From contig OX442322.1 in assembly GCA_949358305.1 (NCBI GenBank), forward strand, positions 10,230,001 to 10,294,000: a stretch of 64,000 bases of DNA, given 5' to 3'. How positions within the stretch are numbered: the stretch's first letter is position 1; the number at the start of each line of letters is the position of its first letter. The notes under the pieces were generated by a model that saw only the letters and a list, made by a program, of their open reading frames with translations, was not told where the DNA came from and searched no databases. Shown here one piece after another: positions 44,321 through 55,033 of the stretch. Source of the stretch: Strigamia acuminata. Lineage: Eukaryota; Arthropoda; Chilopoda; Geophilomorpha; Linotaeniidae. The translations under genes were made by a program, and so were the position numbers.

Positions 44321-46066
44321 TGTTGCGAGCAGATACGCAACAAAATTAATATTCAGAAAAGAGAAAGAAACTTTGGTTCATCTGCATGATTCGAATTACC
44401 ATTCGTGGAATGTTTACCTTGTAAGTTGTCGGGGTTTGCTGAATCGTTTCGGTCATTTCGTTTCTTTGAAAGTCTCAATTTCTCGAAGAGTTCGCAACAT
44501 TGGAAATGAGAGGTGAGCGCAGTCCGCCATCTTGTGTTAAGTTCGGGCATCGGATTTATCTACAAAGGAAAAGTTAAGGTTTTTAATTTCGGTTCCGGTT
44601 AGTTTGAATAATTTTCAAGAACTTATCTGACACGGTACAGGCAGGCATTGGGTCGCTAATTAAAGGCGATAACGGCGAGGATGGGTTTCAAAGCGAAAAG
44701 CGAAGTCGTTGTTGATTATCGAGCGGTTTGGTCTGGTCGAAGTGCACTCGGAAAGATGTTGTTTTGAAGCTGTAGATTTGAATACATTAGTTTAGAAACC
44801 ACTCCGGTGATTAAATAAATAGCTTTAGTTGTAATTTACCGTGGATTAAAGTCCGATGATTCGGCGTTGGGCCGAGGCGAAGCTTCGTTGCTCACCAAGG
44901 AGCGTTGATCGGCTAGATCCGCCATTAGAAGACAGTTGGTACAACGAGCCTCGTTTTCGATTGAGATTTAATTTGATTCAGAATAAGATTTGTTCGACTT
45001 AAGTTTTTATTGTGTGATTTAATGCGATTTCGAATTGATTAGTTGGTTATTTTTTCGTTGTTTTGTGTTTCGGATAAGATTCAATCGTTTGGTCGGGTGT
45101 CACGTGATTTGGCGCATCGTGCATCTATTCGGTCGAGTTCGGGTTTTATAACTCGCCCGCGAATAGCATTGGGTTTAGTGCGGGCGATGGGAATTTAATT
45201 CCGTGCAATGCAAGGGATTTATTAAATGCGCACAACGAGTGTCGAGGATGCATTATTTGGGTTCTTTATTCGTATTAAGACAGTGGCCATGTTCGGGATG
45301 CGAGAATTACGATTGATTAGATTAAGTTTTCGTTGACATTGATTAGGCGACGTCTCGTGGCGAAATGTAGCAGTTTTCGGGTTTTCGAGATTTCCATTCA
45401 ATGTTCGTTGAGGTTTTAATTTTGAAGGTTTGCACCTTCTTTCATTTCATTTTCGCTGTATTAAATAATCATTAGGGTTTGAGTTATTTATATGCTCGAT
45501 TTTCGATATTAAAGATAAGTTTTTTGGTGTAATTTGAACTCTCAACGGCCGTTCTTGTTTTGTTGTACGGAGGCCGTTTTGAGACATTGGCTTTTTGATA
45601 TATTGTTATCTATTTTATTAATAATGCTGTCGTGTTGACGTTTATTGTTGTTAGAGACCGTGACACGAGTTTACACATTGTAAAAACAGTTATAGTTCTG
45701 ATTTGAACGATTAAACATCGGTTTATATTTGTTCGTAAATAAGAACGAGTGTTTCTTTTCGGTTGCACACAAGCGCGAGATTCGAATCTGCGCCATCTTT
45801 GATTTATGAAAGACGAGATTGATATTCGAGCCCGAATATCCGCCAACAGTCATGTTTAAAGCAAAAGCCAGGTTCTCGAGTTTTGGTCGACATGGAGAGG
45901 ACAATGATGGCCAAGTCAGAAAACATGATATGCGTTATCAGATGTCAGAATGGTTTCAATCGAGTCGAGTAGTGAAAAGTGCTGTGCGAAGATTTGATCG
46001 CTCGAATGTTTATTACGAGGTGCGTGAGTTGCCAGTCCTTGCAGCAATCACTGCTTGCTGGCAACA
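44321..46066 (+). repeat. Element K 5' LTR (1746 bp)
   Basis: Starts TGTTGCGAGCAGATACGCAACA-type head (7-bp stem) and ends TTGCTGGCAACA, followed by a tRNA-His-like primer site. No second copy is in the window, so the start rests on the shared LTR head and the break of J's frame. No coding frame recognised inside. Confidence 0.8.
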
Positions 46067-46212
46067 TAGCCCTTTTTGTGGTGCCGTGGATGACCGGGAT
46101 TCGTCGGGTAGACGAGGAGAGAGCCAGCAACCAGATGAGAATAGAAGTCCCAGGGTCGCAAAAGGAAGCAGCCGGCGTCAACAGAGAAGTGCCCGCACTG
46201 ATGGGTTGAGGG
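46067..46212 (+). other. K leader start with primer binding site
   Basis: Primer site at 46079-46103: TGGTGCCGTGGATGACCGGG then ATTCG, a good tRNA-His 3' complement with a short insertion. The leader is cut at 46213 by element L; AGGG (46209-46212) would be one copy of L's duplication. The rest of K lies right of the window. Confidence 0.75.
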
Positions 46213-46987
46213 TGTTGCGAGCACGCGCAACATGGATTTTTTTGCTATCGCAATAGCGGATTTGCTTGAATTGATCAATTATTTAAGTTTGTGTTTAGTT
46301 AATAGTGCAGCTTAAGTTTTGGCTAAATGTTAAATGAATTTCGTGTAGTTTGTGACGTGGGAGTTATGTTTTACCTGATTTAAGCTGTCTTTCTTAAGGT
46401 AATCTTGTATTTTTCCTTTGATTCTTTGGAGTTTTACTGCTTGGATTCGTCCGAAGAGTTGCTGTTGTTAGTTCCTAAGTTAGTTCATTTATTTGAAACA
46501 CTTTGTCTTAATTTATTACGGTTTTGTGCCTTTTGTAATGATTTTATACTCGAAACTGTGTATTTTCTTGTATACGCTTTATCATTTTGTCACTAGAGGG
46601 ACAATTTGCCTCTTGCGAGTGATTGTTGCCACTCGTTGCTAAGAGCCGCTGCTCTCATTGTTGTAGGTTGCGCAGCAACTACACTGTGACTGTTATGTAG
46701 ATTTCTAGGGTTAAGATATGTAATTTTCTCCTCTCTTTTTCTGTGTATTTTGATAGATGTTAACTTTACAATAAATTCGGTTTGTTCATGTGTTATTTAA
46801 CACATTAGTGGTGAGTTCTTCCAGACACTTGTTAGGCCACTTTGCAGGGATTTCAAGCAGGATTTTTCCTGCAATGCATCATCTCTTTTGGAGCTCATCA
46901 CAAGTTTTAGTAAGTAGGTTTATTTGTTATAACCATTTTCGATTGTCTTCTAGAGTGCCACACGGTCTTCAAGCACTGCTAGAAACA
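46213..46987 (+). repeat. L 5' LTR (775 bp)
   Basis: TGTTGCGAGCACGCGCAACA head, CTAGAAACA tail. Hairpin ATGTGTTATTTAACACAT at 46788-46805 follows AATAAA. Confidence 0.93.
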
Positions 46988-46991
46988 AAGT

Positions 46992-47017
46992 TGGTGCCGT
47001 GACTCAGGATTTTCGAA
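46992..47017 (+). other. L primer binding site, best tRNA-His match
   Basis: TGGTGCCGTGACTCAGGAT then TTTCGAA. Against the complement of vertebrate tRNA-His as I remember it this matches 18 of the first 19 positions with one inserted A, then continues into the T loop with two extra T. Confidence 0.8.
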
Positions 47018-47550
47018 CGAAATTCCTCACACGTGTGTATAGAAAAATGGCCGCCATCGCCGCCATTTGTCTGAGCAGGCGGCCTGAAGTCTGCCTGAGT
47101 TTTGTGCCGTCCACCACGTCGAGAGCCGGTGTAGCGTGTGTGGTCATCACACGGGACGAGAATCGCCCAACAGGATGGCGATATTTGTCTCGGGAGCATC
47201 CAGTGAGTTGTGTGCGAGTCTGTGGGTCGCCGACGCCGTCCATGCAGTTCGTACCTGGGTGCCGCCAGTCAAGTTGGCTGTTTTCGAGTTTGCCTTTTCC
47301 GGTGGCCACTCCGGGATCGATCGACGATCTCTCGCCAAGCAGAAGGAGGAAGCGCCACTTGTGCAACATGATAGGACTGTTCAATGCGCCCACCGGTCGA
47401 ACAGTTGTGCCTCCGAATCAAGAATGGTTTCGTCTTGTCGTCGGTCGGGTGTTGTCGTGTCACGTGTCCAGATGGATCCTCCAAGCTGCAGCGCAACTTG
47501 CGAGCTTCGGATATTCAAGCGACAGTTACGCCGCCCGTAGTCCAGTTAAA

Positions 47551-47565
47551 CACAACGCAATGTAC
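47551..47565 (+). promoter_or_regulatory. L leader motif resembling the complement of the tRNA-His anticodon arm
   Basis: CACAACGCAATGTAC, 564 bp after the LTR. Confidence 0.6.
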
Positions 47566-50500
47566 AAGAGTCGGCAATGAAGATTTCGCTTTTTTTGTCG
47601 ATTATTTTCTTTATGTCAAATGTTAATTTTTAAGATTTTTGGGGGAAATTGTGAGTGTTTGGGTTTTTAAAGGGCGTTAGCTTTCTAGAATGTTTAGGTG
47701 TCGTTTTGAGCTCGTGTGTAAGAAGTTACGCGGCTTTCCCTGGTTTTTTTTTAGCATGTTCGCGCCTTGGGGCGACAGTTTACCTTGACAGGCTGTCCGC
47801 AAGGGCCCTTTAAGTTCCCTACCTCAGCTTTTGCCCTCCTCGCTTACGGTTATGTTGCTATTGTCCTCAGTTCCTTGTTTAAGTGCCAAAGAATGATTTG
47901 TACGTATTTATTGGCTTTCTGTGTCTGGATTTAATAAGGGAGTCCAATTTTCTGATTGCATTTATGCCTGTGCTGGTTAATAGCTTTATTCTTTGTTCAC
48001 TCACGTTTTTGGTGAGAATTTTTGGTTTAATATGTGAGAAGCAAAGCTACTTGTTTCCAAGTTTCCCTTTTTAAACGAGTTTGCCAATTTATCACGTTAT
48101 TAGCTCTTTGGACTTGAGTTCTTTGTTCTCCCGGGGTTTTTCCCTTTTTCGTGTAGTCCTTTTAAGAAATTTTTAGGCTTAATGACAGGAGCGTCGTCAC
48201 ATTTGCAAGTTTTTAGTGGTGTTGTCCAGTTAGTCGTCAGCTCGGGGTCGATTAACTCCCGCTTTTAGCTTTCTGCCCTACGCTAAAGTTAAATTACTAG
48301 CTATTGTGAGCCAACCAGTTCCTTCTCCTCGTCCTTCCCGCCTATCAGAGCGGCGGTCAGGGGGGGTCCTTGAGTGATCTGGCTTCTTCTCGTCACGTGA
48401 GCCTGCTCTTGTGTTTGGAATGTGGACGACCTCTGGTCTTTACGTTTTGTGACCAATGTTTTTCGTGTGCCGCACGAGTTTCCTCGTGAGCTCTGGTGTC
48501 GATCATCTCTCCGCTTCGGGAGAGGGCACACCCGTTTGTATTCGTGTGTTTGTAGAACGTTTCTTGTTTATAGAACGCGATTCGTTCTTTTGCTGCTCAT
48601 GGTTAGCTGAACGAGCGCTGGCCCGCGAGGTCAGTCGGTTCTTATCTGTCCCTCAATTTCTGTTCGGTTAGATTGTTATACGACTTGTTTGCAAGTGGGT
48701 TTGGATATAGAAAGGCGTGTGACTTCTGTCGGTGCTGGAAGTTTAGAGCAGCCGATCCGCACCGCCCACTGGGCAAGTCCAGTTTCTGTTGTTGACCGCT
48801 GCACCCAGTGTCTACCGCTGGTGATGTACGTTCTGCATTTTCGCTTTCTCTTCGTGGAAACGTCCGTAGCGTTTCATGAGTCTTCATTAGTGATTAGTCT
48901 CGCCTTTTATCGTTTAAAAAAGGGAGTTTAGTTATTCTAGTTCTTTGGGGCAACCTTAGAATTTGGACATTTTAGCTTATTCGTTTAGGAAATAGCTTGC
49001 TTGCTATTTTTGGGTTGTGGCTAGCTAGCGTGGCGTTAGGGTATAGGTACTTGTTTTGGATGGTCGTTCTTGCTGTGCACAGCAAGGACTGCCATTCGAT
49101 GTGTTTCAGAGGGCAGGTTTGCACTGCCATACTCTGTCAGATGTCGTGTCCGAGACATAGTCCCTGCGCCTCTTGGCGGCCCCTATTTCTACGTTTGCTT
49201 CCCGCGACTGAGTAGTTGTTGTTAGTCTTTCATCCCTAGCTCTGCAGTGAGGCAGACATGCACTAGGCAGGGAGCCCACTCTAGGATGGGTCGAAGGACG
49301 TGTGTGTGCGGCCTTCTTGGCGCCGGCACTCGGCAACACGTTTTAGTCATTGGACAACACGTGCTTTCAGTAGAGTGGCGATTTCCGGAAGTCGGCTTGC
49401 TGATCGACGATGTGGTCAATGGGTATGTGAGCGAGTCAATTGTCGACTTGCAGTTGCTTACCGGTTCCAGGAATGCGGTTGGCAACTGGCAAGTCCTTGT
49501 GCTCATGTCTATGTGTGACGCTCCTCGTAATCAGGGACGTCAAGCAACCCTCCCTCTTCTCTCGTTTCTCGGTTCAATCATATTGGTTCCGACTCGGGGT
49601 GGGCCAAGCGTTCATACGGTAGCCTCCTCATTGGAGCATGGGGTTTTAACTAGATCTAGTTTCTATTTCCCCCTCGGTTAAAGAAGTTTCAGTCTTCGTG
49701 GTAGTCTGCTCACAACAGGCTACACGGTGGCCCGAGTGCGGACGTGCAGTCCATCGGGTACCTCCTTGTTCAAGGCGCATTCGTAAAGCGCAGCTCGGTT
49801 GAAAGAAAGCCACCGGTTTTAATTTCTTTTCAACGACGTGATTAGTTTTCGTGCAGGAAGGGTAGCTTCGTTTCATTTGGTTGCAGTTGCACTGCTTCCA
49901 ACGTTTTTCAGTATCGTTTGACACCTGTTGATCTTCAAAAAGAAGCAGGTCCCTTTCCTTTCTTTTCTCGTGGGGAGGAAATGGATTGATTATTTGGGTA
50001 CGGACTTATTCCCTCTTCGGAAAAAAAAAGCAGAAAGTTTAGTGTTTTGGAATTTTTGCTGGTTTTCACAGTTCCAGTTTGTTAGTTTCCCTTGTGAGGC
50101 CATACTTGGCCAATAGCTTTAGTGATAATATTGACGTTTTTGCCGGTATTTATTTGCACGGAACGTGCTCGTTTTTTTTTAGATAATTGAACCGTTTTTC
50201 TCTTGTTAGTTAGATCAAGTTGTGGTCGATGGGTCAGCGTGCGCGTGTTTCATTGTCACTGTGAACAAGAGGTCGCAGTTGGCTTGCACAGTCATCTGAC
50301 TAAGTCTTTCCTTTTTTCTTTATTCTCTGCTCTTAGCGGTTTCGTGGGTTCATGTCAAGTCAGGGTGCGGTCAACGTCTTTGCGTGGCAGTGGCTGCGAA
50401 TGGTTCGCATTGCCTGAGCTTCATGCTTTCTCGTTCTCTTTTTCCTTCTTCTGGCGTGATCATGTTAGCTAGGTGGTCATGGCTTTGGGTAAGTGATTAG

Positions 50501-51364
50501 TTAGTCACTCTTTGCGAAAGAGTGGTGCCTAGGTCTTGACGGCTTTTTCTAGTTCTTCGTACGAATGCTGGGTGGTTGGTCAGACGATAGGTCTGGGTCA
50601 ACGCATTCATTCCCTTATTTTGCATTTTTCTTGTTTTCTAGAAAAGGGTCGTCTTTAATAGTTTAATAAGTTTGAGTTCGCAGCTCGTGTTTTTAGGCGG
50701 ACGGAGGTTTCCGTGGTACGTTGCCACTTGAGCGCTGGCTCGAGAACAACGAGGCGGTGAAGCCTGCCGTGTCTCAAGTTTGTTCCTTTTTGCGTTCCAA
50801 GTTTCTTCTAGTCGTCATGCATGTCATGTTCCTTGCGAGGCCATGCTCGATCAAGAGTTTTTGTGACAGTTTTCCTTTTTTCGACGACGTTTAGTTTTCG
50901 GTTCTGAGACTTCTAACCTCGGTGTTTGGTTGGACGATTGTTTTGGACCAGCGCCTTTCCTCTCTGACAAGGATTTCCGTTCTCCCATTTTTAGTTTTCG
51001 TTTAGTTTAAGCGTCTGTCTACGGGTTGACAGACTGAGTTTTCGGACAAGCTCCCGCAATGTTCTCACGTCGTTTTGGTTAGAAAACCCGTTCAGTCGGA
51101 TTTTCTGAAGGTTCTTGCGTGTGCGCCACGTGTCTATTGGCGACGCCGTAGCCCCTTGGTGTCTGGACTAGGTCATCATGGCACGGCCCTTCTCTTTCTT
51201 CTCTCGTGTTCTAAGTTTTTTTTAGTGTCTATGGTTTTGCCTTCGCGACTTTCACAAAGTCAAGCTTGGCTTCGATACTTTTTCTTCCCGTGCTCTTGGT
51301 TTTGATGGGGAATTCCTTCAACAGTTTTCTGCCTTGCCTTCCCTTCTTCTTTGGCCGGCAACGC

Positions 51365-51748
51365 TGTTGCGAGCACGCGCAACATGGATTTTTTTGCTAT
51401 CGCAATAGCGGATTTGCTTGAATTGATCAATTATTTAAGTTTGTGTTTAGTTAATAGTGCAGCTTAAGTTTTGGCTAAATGTTAAATGAATTTCGTGTAG
51501 TTTGTGACGTGGGAGTTATGTTTTACCTGATTTAAGCTGTCTTTCTTAAGGTAATCTTGTATTTTTCCTTTGATTCTTTGGAGTTTTACTGCTTGGATTC
51601 GTCCGAAGAGTTGCTGTTGTTAGTTCCTAAGTTAGTTCATTTATTTGAAACACTTTGTCTTAATTTATTACGGTTTTGTGCCTTTTGTAATGATTTTATA
51701 CTCGAAACTGTGTATTTTCTTGTATACGCTTTATCATTTTGTCACTAG
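51365..51748 (+). repeat. L 3' LTR, first part
   Basis: First 384 bp of the LTR, ending at CTAG (51745-51748), the target duplicated by M. Confidence 0.93.
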
Positions 51749-52521
51749 TGTTTCTAGCAGTGCTTGAAGACCGTGTTGCACTCTAGAAGACATTAGAAAA
51801 TGGTTAAAATAAATAACCCTATTTACCAGAACTTGTGAAGAATCCCAAAGAAGAAAGTCCATTACAGGAAAAACCTTGATGTGAAACCTGTAAAGTGAGC
51901 TGCTGAACATGTTGGGATAATTCAATACTATTGTGCTCAAGTTAGCACACAAAAACGAATTTATTGTAAAGTTAAAATCTATCAAAACATTACATGAAAA
52001 AAGAGGAGAAAATTAACAAACTTAGGACTAGAAAAACTATATAACAAGTCAGTGTAGTTGCTGCGCAACCTACAACAATTAGAGCAGCGGCTCTTAGCAA
52101 CGAGTGGCAACAATCGCTCGCAAGAGGCGAATTGTCCCTCTAGTGACAAAATGATAAAGCGTATACAAGAAAATACACAGTTTCGAGTATAAAATCATTA
52201 CAAAAGGCACAAAACCGTAATAAATTAAGACAAAGTGTTTCAAATAAATGAACTAACTTAGGAACTAACAGCAGCGACTCTTTGGACGAATCCAAGCAGT
52301 CAAACTCCAAAGAATCAAAGAAAAGATACAAGATTACCTTAAGAAAGACAGCTTAAATCAGGTAATTCACCACTCCTACTTCACAAACTACACGAAATTC
52401 ATTTAGCATTTAGCCAAAACTTAAGCTGCACTATTAACTAAACACAAACTTAAATAATTGATCAATTAAAGCAAATCCGCTATTGCGATAGCAAAAATCC
52501 ATGTTGCACGTGCTCGCAACA
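51749..52521 (-). repeat. M 3' LTR
   Basis: Mirror of P's 3' LTR with constant coordinate sum 111467. Head at 52521. Confidence 0.93.
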
Positions 52522-53688
52522 GCGTTGCCGGCCAAAGAAGAAGGGAAGGCAAGGCAGAAAACCGTTAAAGGAATTCCCCATCAAAACCAAGAGCACAGGA
52601 AGAAAAAGTACCTAACCAAACTCGACTTTGTGAAAGTCGCGAAGGCAAAACCATAAACACGAAGGCAACAAGCTGGTACCTAAACATCCGGGACCTCTAG
52701 GCGCTTCCTAGAGTCATGGGCGTCAAAGTCGGATCGCGGCCCATAAAACACCGGAGAGACGAAAGAAAAGAGAAGTTGCGTTGCGGCGCACTTCCTTATC
52801 AACAACCAATAAAGACTAAAAGAAACTTAGAACACGAGAGAAGAAAGAGAAGGGTCATGCCACGATGACCTAGTCCAGACACTAAGGGGCTACGGCGTCG
52901 CCAATAAACACGTGGCGCACACGCAGAAAACCTTTAGAAAATCCGACTGAACGGGTTTTCTAACTAAAACGACGTGAGAACATTGCGGGAGCTTGTCCGA
53001 AAGCTCAGTCTGTCAACTCGTAGACAGACGCTTAAACTAATGGAAACTAGAAGCAGGAAAACGAGAATCCTCGTCAAAGAGGAAGGGGTGCTGGTCAATA
53101 ACACTTGCCTGACCACACACCAAGGTTCAAAGTCTCAGAACCGAGAACTAAACGTCGTCGAGGAAGGAAAACTGTCACAAAAACTCTTGACCGAGCATGG
53201 CCTCGCAAGGAACATGACATACATGAAGACCAGAAGAAACTGGGAACGTGAAAGAAAACTAACTTGATAAACGGCAGGCTTCACCGCCTCGTTGACCTCG
53301 AGCCCGCGCTCAAGTGGCCACGTACCACGGAAACCTCCGCCCGCACGAAAACACGAGCCGCGAACTCAAACTTATTAAACTATTAAAGACGACCTTTTTC
53401 TAGAAAACAAGAAAAATGCAAACTAAGGGAATGAATGCGTTGACCCAAACCTATCGTCTGACAACCACCCAGCATTCGTACGAAGAACTAGAAAATGCCG
53501 TCAAGACCTAGGCACCACTCTTTCGCAAAGAGTGACCAACTAACAACTTACCCAAAGCCATGACCACCTAGCTAACATGATCACGCCAGAAGGAGGAAAA
53601 AGAGAACAAGAAGGCATGAAGCTCAGGCAATGCGAACCATTCGCAGCAACTGCCACGCAAAGGCGTTGACCGCACCCTGACTCGACAT

Positions 53689-54461
53689 TGTTGCGAGCAC
53701 GTGCAACATGGATTTTTGCTATCGCAATAGCGGATTTGCTTTAATTGATCAATTATTTAAGTTTGTGTTTAGTTAATAGTGCAGCTTAAGTTTTGGCTAA
53801 ATGCTAAATGAATTTCGTGTAGTTTGTGAAGTAGGAGTGGTGAATTACCTGATTTAAGCTGTCTTTCTTAAGGTAATCTTGTATCTTTTCTTTGATTCTT
53901 TGGAGTTTGACTGCTTGGATTCGTCCAAAGAGTCGCTGCTGTTAGTTCCTAAGTTAGTTCATTTATTTGAAACACTTTGTCTTAATTTATTACGGTTTTG
54001 TGCCTTTTGTAATGATTTTATACTCGAAACTGTGTATTTTCTTGTATACGCTTTATCATTTTGTCACTAGAGGGACAATTCGCCTCTTGCGAGCGATTGT
54101 TGCCACTCGTTGCTAAGAGCCGCTGCTCTAATTGTTGTAGGTTGCGCAGCAACTACACTGACTTGTTATATAGTTTTTCTAGTCCTAAGTTTGTTAATTT
54201 TCTCCTCTCTTTTCATGTAATGTTTTGATAGATTTTAACTTTACAATAAATTCGTTTTTGTGTGCTAACTTGAGCACAATAGTATTGAATTATCCCAACA
54301 TGTTCAGCAGCTCACTTTACAGGTTTCACATCAAGGTTTTTCCTGTAATGGACTTTCTTCTTTGGGATTCTTCACAAGTTCTGGTAAATAGGGTTATTTA
54401 TTTTAACCATTTTCTAATGTCTTCTAGAGTGCAACACGGTCTTCAAGCACTGCTAGAAACA
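53689..54461 (+). repeat. P 5' LTR
   Basis: TGTTGCGAGCACGTGCAACA head. A-type GTGCT/AGCAC hairpin after AATAAA. Confidence 0.94.
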
Positions 54462-54465
54462 AAGT

Positions 54466-54490
54466 TGGTGCCGTTTTGCTTGACCAGGAT
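54466..54490 (+). other. P primer binding site, tRNA-His-like, split
   Basis: TGGTGCCGT, then TTTGCT, then TGACCAGGAT, as in element E. Confidence 0.7.
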
Positions 54491-55016
54491 GCTAGCCCAG
54501 TGTCGTCAGGTTGCCGTGAGTTCGAAAATGGGTGACATCGCCGCCATTTTCGGAAACAAGATCGGTAATTGCAGTGGAGGCTGCCAGCGCTTAGTGACGA
54601 CAGACGCATCGTGTGAAGCCAGCGCATTCACAAGCGCAATGCGGGTGGCTGTCGGTCAAATCGAGAATTGCTGCTCGGGATGGCGAAATTCGTCTCAGAT
54701 TCGCCCAGTACGAGTGCGTCGTATGGCGGAATGCAGCGACCACTTCGGGATCGTCGATGGAGAGAGTTTCGGCAAGATTTTCCAGGATTTCGTGTGCCCA
54801 GTTCGTTGGACAGTACGAGGCTGTGTCCACACAGACGTGCGCCGTCTCACAAGCGACGCGGTCAAGATTCCAGTCGAGTTGTTTCTTCAGCAGCAGAGCG
54901 AGTTCTCTCAGTTGTACCGGACAGTCCCGCCAAAAGATTCGTGCCGTCAGCGCACACAGAATGGTCACCGAGTTTGGAAGAGTCACTCTTCAAGCGTCAG
55001 TCGGCCGCCAGTTATA

Positions 55017-55033
55017 CACAACGCAATGTACTA
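55017..55033 (+). promoter_or_regulatory. P leader motif, longest tRNA-His-like match
   Basis: CACAACGCAATGTACTA, 15 of 17 positions identical to the complement of the human tRNA-His anticodon arm and adjoining bases as I remember them. It is preserved although the surrounding leader is much diverged. Confidence 0.62.

Larger units (their letters stand above)
46988..51364 (+). other. L internal region, non-coding
   Basis: No retroviral domain. It contains the tRNA-His-like motif, the palindrome (about 49069-49086) and the CACTCTTT stem-loop at 50506-50524. It ends in CCGGCAACGC before the 3' LTR. Confidence 0.8.
46213..51748 (+). mobile_element. Element L: LARD-like retrotransposon, 3' LTR interrupted by M
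   Basis: 5' LTR 46213-46987, internal 46988-51364, 3' LTR beginning at 51365 and broken at 51748 by element M. The LTR resumes at 63315 and is broken again at 63369 by element N. No coding domain. LTR type as E and G. Confidence 0.92.
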
